NCBI GenBank assembly: GCA_029379385.1
Contig: CM055615.1
Span: 2,046,001 to 2,110,000, forward strand
Source: Quillaja saponaria
Taxonomy: Eukaryota; Streptophyta; Magnoliopsida; Fabales; Quillajaceae
Direction: 5' to 3'
Length of the DNA stretch: 64,000 bases
Shown: one piece after another, positions 55,801 through 64,000 of the stretch
Layout: every line of letters starts with the position of its first letter
Position numbering within the stretch: position 1 is the first letter of the stretch
Program-made: the position numbers and the translations under genes
Notes under the pieces: generated by a model
Databases searched by the model: none
Seen by the model: the letters and a program-made list of their open reading frames with translations, nothing else
What the model was told of the DNA's origin: nothing

Positions 55801-58800
55801 TTTAATAAGTTTTTTAATTCTATGTGAATTGTAGACTATTGTCATATGATTTCTCCAAATTATATGTTTTATTTTTTAACATACTGAATTCCATACTATA
55901 AAAAGTACTATATAGAACAAAAAATAGTTCTCTAATATTTACTTTATTTATTTATTTATTATTTTATGTTGCTTAACAATTCTTTGTGGATTGTAATCTT
56001 CACAAATCCTAAAGTTAGATAATATAAATAAATAAAAAAAGGAAAAAAAAAAATCTCATATGCCATATCTTATGCTCACCATATTTAACTTAACCGAAAG
56101 TTTATTGTTAATTAATTATAAGAAATTTAATTGTAAGTAAACCAAAAAAAAGAATCTTACCTCAAACGAAGATAATGATGAGTTTGATCCAAATCAGATA
56201 CAAATCTTTTACAGTCATTTGATGGTGACATGAAGATAAATTTTATACTTTAAAAGTATAAAAGCAAATTATGGATATCGGTTTTAATATGAAAAATAAT
56301 GAAAGGAAAGAAGAATCTTTAGCAAAAAGAATAAAATGACTGCTAAAATACAAAACAATTTGAAAGAATGTGCTTTTTCCTTAATTCTTTTGCAGTTGTA
56401 CGTGGGAAATGGAATGTATATATTCAAACAACGATACCATTTCTTTTGTCTTCAACTTGATCCATCACCGTCCAAAAAAAAAAAAAAAGAAGAAGATGCA
56501 GGTATTGTTTATTTATATCCAAATGATATACCAATTTGAGTCTAATCAAATTATCATTCTTATTACAAGATTATGAGAATTGAGGTGGGAGTTATCGTAT
56601 TAACACAATTTTGTTTTGAAATCTAGACGGCTTGGGTTAGAATTTTGTTGAGAGTTCTGTTGATAAGTCTACAACTTTACTTTAATTAGATTTTCATTCT
56701 TAATACTAATTAATTGATAATAAAAGAAATAACTAACACCCTGACAAAGAATATATTTACGTAAATATTTAATATTTGTATACATAGTATGTGAATTAAT
56801 TATATGTTAAAATGATCATGCATCCCACTCCTACATGAGATTGTGAAAAGTGTTTGTGGAGCAGTCCATAATTAACCCCAATAATTAGGCGTGGTGTACA
56901 AGTTTTGGCAAAGCATAATATATATACATTGGTAGGGTTTTTATATATTATAACTGGATTGGCACCATACTCATTACCATGTGATCACTCAGCTCATTCT
57001 AAATCAGAATCTTTTAAACGTACAGAACTTTTTCTATACATAGACAAGGAACATGCATATCCCTTCGGCAGCAATCAGATGTTGAACAAGTCATCTACAA
57101 AAGAAAATTTATTAATACTTTTGGCTGATTGGTTTAGGATAAAAATCTTTTTCCATAAAATGGTACAAGTAATTTGTTCTTTGTTAATTGTTATTGAAAT
57201 ACTTAATTAATTACTCTTAGAATTGCTCAATATCCTTGTACTAATGAAATTAAAATGTATCTAAGTGGGAATTCTCTTGTTTTGTAATTACTAAAGTGAG
57301 AAAATTCTTTGATCACAATTGAATGTCTATGAAGATTTGTAAATTTTTTCTAAACGAGTAATTGTAAATATATTACTTGTAAATTTTTTAAGCCAAAATA
57401 TTACTAAGATGAACTTGATAATAAGTATTTTTATGGAATTTAGCCCTTCTAAAATTTTAAGAAATTCAATTATGGAAAATCCTTTTTTTTTTATTTTTTT
57501 TTATTTAGGGTGGAGAAAAAGGAGGAATATACTCAAGTAAGTCTTTCAGGAGAGTTAATTCTTACATTTTTTAATTTTCAAGATAAACAGGATACCATGT
57601 GTTGCTAAACCCCTTCAAATCCTAGCTATAAAATTCTTTTAATCTTATGGTTGGTTATAAATGTTATTTAAAACAATAAATATGAAAAATTCGACCTATA
57701 GAAAAAACAAGGAAGGCATTATATATGATTATGGGCATTTGTTGAGTTGAAGGATGCAAATGTAAAAAATCTCATAAGACCGGCTTGTATATGATGTGAT
57801 TGGAATAATTATATAATTAATTTTAATTGTAATTCTAATTCTTAATTATTTCATTAACTAAGTCTCAAAGATAATAAAATAATTATTTTTTTATTTTTTT
57901 ACATATATTACTATGAGATTAATTAATCAAACTATAGTCAAGACTAGGATAAACTAATAATAACTCTCTTAATAATTGTCTATTCTAATATTTAAATTTC
58001 TACTCTTATTTTGATAGTACAGTTCATTTATCATGGTACTTAACAAAAGTAAAACGTAATTTTAATAAGCATAAGTGAGACACAGCCGCATGTTATCCTA
58101 AACAAGCTGTATATGAGAGGATTAAGGTTGTCAACAACCTAATTATGAATCATTAAAATTAAAATAATTGAAGGGTAACGAAGGGAAATGAAGAAAGTAG
58201 GAGTAATTGAAAAGAAAAAGGTAGATGTGGGAGAAGGACTGATGATGAGAATATCAAGGAACATGTCACCTTGATTAGCGGTGAAGCATGGGTTTGGTTT
58301 GTTATATATTTGTATAATGGGAAGGAGATTGTCGTCTTTCTCTGTCACTCACAATTTTCTCAGAATTCATGGAAGCAAGAGTTTCTTCTTTGATCACTGT
58401 CTTTCTCAGATTCTTTGATGTAAATATTTTTGACTATCTGTCCCCCCATCCCATCTCTTAATAATTTAATTGAATTAATCCATTAAATATGTACATCCAA
58501 GTTTAGTTCAGCTACCACTTTGACTAAATAAACAAATGCATGACACCTTACCACTAAAATGTCACAAACCTCAAAAAATATACTTAATTGCGACTCTTTT
58601 GTTTTCTAGTGTAGACTTTGCATCTTTAGTGGGAAACTAGTAGAAACATTTATATTATAATAAAAATTTCTATTCATCTTTCGTTTCAATTATTAAAATA
58701 TTATTCTTTATTTTCAAAATATCTATTTTAATAAAAAATATTTATATTATTATAATAAAATTTTTTAATGAGGGCCCAATATTTGATAATGATAATAATA

Positions 58801-58997
58801 AGATAAAATAAATATAATTTATAAAAATTAAAATATTTTAAATAATAAATTATGTATTACACAATATTTAAATCATAACTAATTATAAAAATAAATAATA
58901 TAAATTATTATATTTATTATCTTAACAAATATACTAAAAATATACATTAAAATAATAATTTTTTGAAAAAAAAACTCTTACTGTTGTTTATTATATC

Positions 58998-59335
58998 AAT
59001 TGTCTGCACGCACATACATATGTGTTTGTATATATTTTATCTTAATTTAATTTTTTTAATTAGTTTATTTTGAAAAAAAAATGTTTGTATATTAAAAGAG
59101 TGGGAGGGAGTAAAGAGTTAGAGAGTGATAGAGTGAGAGGGTGGGAGAGAGTGTCAGAGTGGGGCAATGGGAGAGAATAAGAGAGTAAGAAAGTAGAGAT
59201 ATTAAGACTTAGTAATTATTAAGTGATTTAATAAATTTTATTAATTGAATAATTTTAATATTTTAATATGTGTTTATTATATGGTATGAAACCACAAGTG
59301 TCTTCTAATCTTTATAATAGTAATGATAAAATATA
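58998..59335 (+). repeat. GA-rich dispersed element, copy 1
   Basis: Runs from TTGTCTGCACGCACATACAT through a GAGAG-rich centre (59100-59200) to AAGTGTCTTCTAATCTTTATAATAGTA. The same order of blocks is found at 59925-60200. Non-coding; likely a non-autonomous transposable element. Confidence 0.65.
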
Positions 59336-59924
59336 CATATTTAAATTATTTAACAAATAAATTTAATACCAAATCTCATTATATTACTTAATATCTACTA
59401 TTTATTTTAAAACTCACTCCCTCCACATATTCATACAAAATAATAATCTCCACACTATCCCACTTTAAAAAAAATAAAAAATTTATCAAATTTAATTTAT
59501 TAAAAAAAATATTTTCACTCATACACTAATCCATCATTTTTTTTCTTTAAATAGAACCACAAAGCTTAAAATGCCAATTTCATATTTACACAAAAATAAA
59601 ATCATTCAGCATGTGAATAATGGCTAGCATACAAAAATTTGAAAGAAAAAACTCTCTTGAAAATAAAATCCATAAATTACAAGATAGTTGGCATATAAAT
59701 AAAAATGGACCAGACAAGGCCTAGAGGCTTTTAATTTCGTAAATTGCTATTAATTAGGCCCAAACGAACAAGCCCAAAGATCACCTGAGGTGTACATGTG
59801 GTTTGGCCCAAGCCTCTTGGGTTTCGATTTCCCACCACCAACTTAGGCAATAGGTCCTCAAATTGAAAAACTTATAAAATGTATTTTAGTTTACACTCCC
59901 CTCCCTTGAGGTATATTAAAAACT

Positions 59925-60200
59925 AGTGGTCTGCATGTGCGTGTGTATATATTTCATCTTAATTTTAATTTGATAAAAAAATATTTATATAGTAAAAGGA
60001 TGGAGAGAGAGTAGAGAGTGACAGGGTGGGAGAGACTAGAGTAGAAAAATAGAGAGATTACTGTTTAGTAGTTATAAAGTGATTAGATGAATTTTATTAA
60101 TTGAATTTATTTTTTAAATAATTTAATTATTTAAATATATGTATATTATATAGTAAATGATCACAAGGGTCTGCTGGTTTTTATAATAGTATAGATATAC
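59925..60200 (+). repeat. GA-rich dispersed element, copy 2
   Basis: Begins GTGGTCTGCATGTGCGTGTG, has a shorter GAGAG-rich centre, then TTTTATTAATTGAAT, and ends AAGGGTCTGCTGGTTTTTATAATAGTA. Same orientation as 58998-59335, moderately diverged. Confidence 0.65.
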
Positions 60201-60240
60201 TAAAATCTAAATTTTAGATAAAATAACGCTCTCCTTTTTG

Positions 60241-60445
60241 AATTAGATTAAAATTAAGGGTGCTAATTAATAAATCTTGAAAGTTAAGATTTATTAGTCT
60301 TGTGCATATCATCTTACTAAAAAACACTAAGGTCCAAATGAGAAAAATGACAATACTCTACTCCTTGAATTAGATAAAACTTATTTTAGAAGGAAATATT
60401 TGAAAGTTAAGATTTATTAGTCTACTTGTGCATATCACCTTACTA
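60241..60445 (+). repeat. 79-base tandem pair
   Basis: 60241-60319 and 60367-60445 share AATTAGATWAAA at the left and GAAAGTTAAGATTTATTAGT, CTTGTGCATATCA, CTTACTA at the right. The centre is diverged. Confidence 0.75.
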
Positions 60446-62286
60446 ATATATTGGATACAATGTAGAGTTAGGGTTACTTAATTAGTGAGATATTCCTCTA
60501 CTTTCTCTTGATATATTCTTTTGTTTGCCGATGCAGTTGGAGTAAGTTTTGTTATGTAATTTTCTAATTTACATTTCGTTGTACTAAAAAACAAATATAT
60601 ACATATCACTAAAAAATAATAAGTCATGACATAATTTTATAGTATCAACAAATGATGTCATAATTTTACAAATACTTGATTTATAAATTAAAAAGCTTTT
60701 TAGAATTAATTTCATACAAAAATAAGATAAAATAAAGTTGAGAATTATTTGATTTAATATTCCATTTAGAAGTGTACTTCGAATTTATTTGAAAAATTAA
60801 AATGAAAAATAAGACTTAATTGATACATGAAAAATAAGATAGAGCTTTTTGGCAATTTGAAGATAAAACTAAATCATTTTCACAACCAGACACAAATATT
60901 TATTAACAGTGTTAATTTTCCATCCAGTTTAGGGGAGGGAGTGCCATTTTCTCTAAATTAGAGTATTTTTTTTCCCACTAAATCATAAGGAAGTGGAATG
61001 TAATTTACACTTATATATAAAAGTGGTTTAATGATAATTTTTTTTTTCAATTTTCTAAAATATTTATTTATAAAAAATTAGTTTTCATTTTTAGTTTAAC
61101 TTCTAACTTTATAATATTACATAATTCTATTATATCTTAATAGTAATGAAATTTTAATTATTTTTTAAATCAAGTTTTAATAAGAATGAGCTGTAACAAT
61201 AATTTAATTCTTTATAGTTAACAAGTTACTTATAATTTATATTAAAACCTCTATCTCATTTTGTTTTATCAAAAAGATTACACTTATTTAACATCTCAAT
61301 TAATTCTTCAGTGTTTATCAAAAAATTAAATTTTAGATTAATTTTCAAAACTACTATTAAATAAGTTATTTTTCTTTCATAAAAACAAAAAGGTTAATTT
61401 TTTTTATTTTATAGTGAATTTAATTTTTTTGAAATACTTTCGTTCTAATTAAATTATATTATTTTACTAAAACAATACTAAACTCTATTTCAATAGAATT
61501 AAGATCTCATTTTGATTATTTTTTTTGGATTATTCAATAATATGCATGATCAGGATTCGAATTTTTTTTATCCGATACGCGAAACACAATCTTAAACTAA
61601 TTAGTACATATGATTTTTAGTGTTACGTAAACGTTTTACCCAGACCCACATACGACAATGGAAAAAGAAAGTTTTCTACTCGTTTGACTTTTCTGTTTAT
61701 TGCCCTTTATTTTCTCGTACAACATATCCAATTAAACCAAACACGGCAATATTCTTTGCAGCTAAGAATACTCAAACGCCAAATATGCAATTCAAACCAG
61801 GCTAGGAATAGGAATCTCTCATTTTTCTCCTTTTTATTTTTTGTTTTCTTGATGATGAAGCTAGGGTTTGAAACTAAGGCATAGATAAAGACTTTCACCA
61901 TCTTGCAGCAGGTATCGTCCTGTGGATATGGACCCCACCCAGTGGGGACCTGGCCGTTTCTTTGACCCACTTACCCCCCCGCGTGGATTGAAACACAATA
62001 ATACTCAAACAAGTCAGGCCCATCTACACAATCCACACGCTACCTCTACAAACTGATGAGCATTGGACGGCTCTGATTGAAGCACAAAACCTATGTGAAT
62101 ACCTATTTTCTTAGGCTTTCTCATACAAAAACCAACCAAACCTCAAAAGACCAAAAGCACTGATTTTATTTTGTACTCTTTGCTGGTGTCTCTTTTGCTT
62201 TTTATATCTATCTTTACAGCTCAAGAAGAAGAACTTAAGGAGTAGAAGCAAAGTTTACAGCAGAGAAAGAGAAAGCACTAAAAAAA

Positions 62287-63266
62287 ATGGTAAAGGATAG
62301 GCAAATTGGTGTGGCTATGGACTTCTCAAAGAGTAGCAAGATTGCTCTGCAATGGGCAATTGATAATTTGGCTGATAAAGGTGACACCTTTTACATCATT
62401 CACATCAATTCCAGTACTCTGGATAAGTCTCGTAACAAGCTATGGGCCAAATCTGGTTCTCGTAAGTAGTACTCCTATTTGGTTGTGTTATACTTATGCT
62501 GATGAATCTCACTATCAACTGCCTCACTCTTGATTTTGATCTAATCTGATTTTATAATATTTTGGTCTTCTTTTTTGCAGCTCTGATTCCTTTGACAGAG
62601 TTCCGAGAACCAGATATCATGAACAAGTATGCTGTTCAAACTGATATTGAAGTTCTTGATGTGCTTGACACTGCTTCTAGACAGAAAGAGGTTTATTTAT
62701 TCCTCTATCTTTTATTCTTTATATATATATATACTTTTTTTTTTTTTTTTTTACTATTCTGTGTTCTTATAAATTGGGCCCTTCTGAATAAAATTATAGA
62801 TCAACATTGTTGCAAAATTGTACTGGGGTGATGCTAGGGAGAAACTGCTGGATGCTGTTGAAGATTTGAAGCTGAACTCTCTAGTTATGGGAAGCAGAGG
62901 ACTTAGCACCATCAAAAGGTCTTGATTCTCAGTTTTGTGTTTTAAATACTAATTCACTTAAAATATTGATAGCTGGTTACATCATCGTATAAAGATAACA
63001 GATGATAATAAAATTATTAAGTTGGTTTTTATACAACGATGTATAACAATATAAGTATACAACCAGTACGATATATAATCTTATACAATATATCAGAAAG
63101 AGACTTCTGCATATCTCTGTTTCACTATATACTTTTTATATGGGTTTCATGAATTTGTATTTGTTTAATTTTGGGAAACAGGATAATCTTGGGGAGTGTC
63201 AGCAACTTTGTGATGACACATTGTTCTTGCCCAGTGACTATCGTCAAGGATTCAAGCACCAAGTGA
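62287..63266 (+). CDS. Universal stress protein (UspA family)
   Basis: Four exons, 62287-62461, 62581-62690, 62800-62918 and 63182-63266, with consistent phases and GT-AG borders, encode 162 residues. A single UspA domain fills the protein. It starts [20 protein letters not shown], giving the first beta strand and helix. The nucleotide-binding motif G-x2-G-x9-G-[ST] is complete (GSRG ... LGS), spanning exons 3 and 4, then [15 protein letters not shown]. Members with this motif bind ATP or related nucleotides; plant single-domain USPs act in stress responses and some as chaperones, in cytosol or nucleus. It resembles Arabidopsis At3g53990, which from memory lies close to IPCS1 and BSK6. The start is the first ATG after a purine-rich leader. 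Confidence 0.93.
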
Positions 63267-64000
63267 TCATTGATTTGGCTTGCAGATTTTTGTTTCGAAT
63301 GGTCTTCTACTTGAGCTTTCTTAAAATTTGAATCCATCTTAGTTTATGAACTCTAAGAAAGTTGGATATATATTGTAAATTTTAATCCTTGACCTTTTTT
63401 AATGAAGGAATTTATTTGGTTGGCATATTTGGGGGTCTACGCATAGAACATCTAAGTAGGTTTTGATCTTTATTATTCTCTTTTACAATATCAGTGTCCT
63501 AAAAGGCCATAATTTACTCTGATATCTCATCTTTCTCATGCTACTTGGCCATTTGGCTACTTCACAAACACAGCTTGAAGTGGAGGAAGAGCCAGCTAGC
63601 TAGCAGAACAAATTCCTTTCTTTCCAAACTAGGCAACCTAGTTAGCAGTTTTGTTAACAATTTGACACTCTATACTGGGCCATACCCAATTTAGCACGCT
63701 TAACATAATGCCTGTTCTTGTTGGCAATTTCTAAGTTCTAACCCCCAACTCATCTAAAGCCCAACTATGTAAGAGTTTTGGACCTTTGGTAATGAAAAAC
63801 ACTTGCAGAGATGCAGAATAATTAGGAGAATTGAGAAGGCAGAGCAAGCAGAAGCTCATACTGTTATTTAATGATGAAAGTAGTTTACATCTGGAAGGCA
63901 GATTTTTCAGGCAAATGCATTTATTTAATTTGACATAGCAAACAGCAAACAATAAGCGTTACACAATTTTTTCATGGGATCCAGGTAAAATTTTTGCAGC
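63267..64000. other. 3' flank of the universal stress protein gene
   Basis: The first 200 bases are probably the 3' untranslated region. The rest is moderately AT-rich with no recognised coding sequence; a gene could begin beyond the window edge. Confidence 0.55.

Larger units (their letters stand above)
50211..62286. other. 12-kb gene-free AT-rich region
   Basis: The first 400 bases are the promoter and leader of the minus-strand gene, with a GA-rich tract. No recognisable gene lies further on. A less AT-rich island at 54100-54310 has no ORF of interest. Repeats listed separately include a CT microsatellite (52795-52818), GA-rich dispersed elements (58998-60200) and a 79-base tandem pair (60241-60445). 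The last few hundred bases are the universal-stress-protein promoter, with a TATA-like TTTTTATAT at about 62199. Confidence 0.6.

Noticed and set aside
56905..57210. A 101-codon plus-strand ORF
   Set aside because: Low-complexity surroundings, no family match, no promoter elements, and AT-driven composition. Likely chance.

Overview
The window is nuclear DNA of a flowering plant, almost certainly a eudicot. The genes are sparse (about 9 in 64 kb), carry GT-AG introns, and sit in very AT-rich DNA full of homopolymer runs, simple repeats and decayed repeat copies. No prokaryotic, viral or organellar gene was seen, and no rRNA, tRNA or CRISPR array.

Layout: (1) 6.9-8.9 kb, plus strand, a RING-CH zinc-finger membrane protein, probable E3 ubiquitin ligase; (2) 13.0-17.0 kb, minus, a ten-exon brassinosteroid-signalling kinase closest to BSK5; (3) 22.3-26.4 kb, minus, a twelve-exon inositolphosphorylceramide synthase (IPCS); (4) 33.0-34.8 kb, minus, a badly decayed DUF3527 gene; (5) 35.7-37.3 kb, plus, a two-exon UGT709-type glucosyltransferase; (6) 37.6-38.1 kb, minus, a class I small heat-shock protein with TATA box and heat-shock elements; (7) 39.4-39.8 kb, plus, a COPT/Ctr copper transporter; (8) 48.3-50.2 kb, minus, a five-exon plant-specific protein of unknown function; (9) 62.3-63.3 kb, plus, a four-exon universal stress protein. 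A direct duplication of about 1.75 kb lies at 42.1-45.8 kb.

The genes do not form a pathway. Their order instead looks like an old conserved block. From memory, Arabidopsis At5g59000 to At5g59050 holds a RING-CH gene, BSK5, a DUF3527 gene, COPT genes and an unknown protein. At3g53990 to At3g54030 holds a universal stress protein, an IPCS and BSK6. In this window the DUF3527 member has died in place.

The most striking observation is that three genes that otherwise look complete (BSK5, IPCS, UGT709) contain five single-base insertions between them that break the reading frame, while the other five intact genes contain none. This is either residual sequencing error or real gene inactivation; raw reads or transcripts would decide. 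I found no convincing new biological system.
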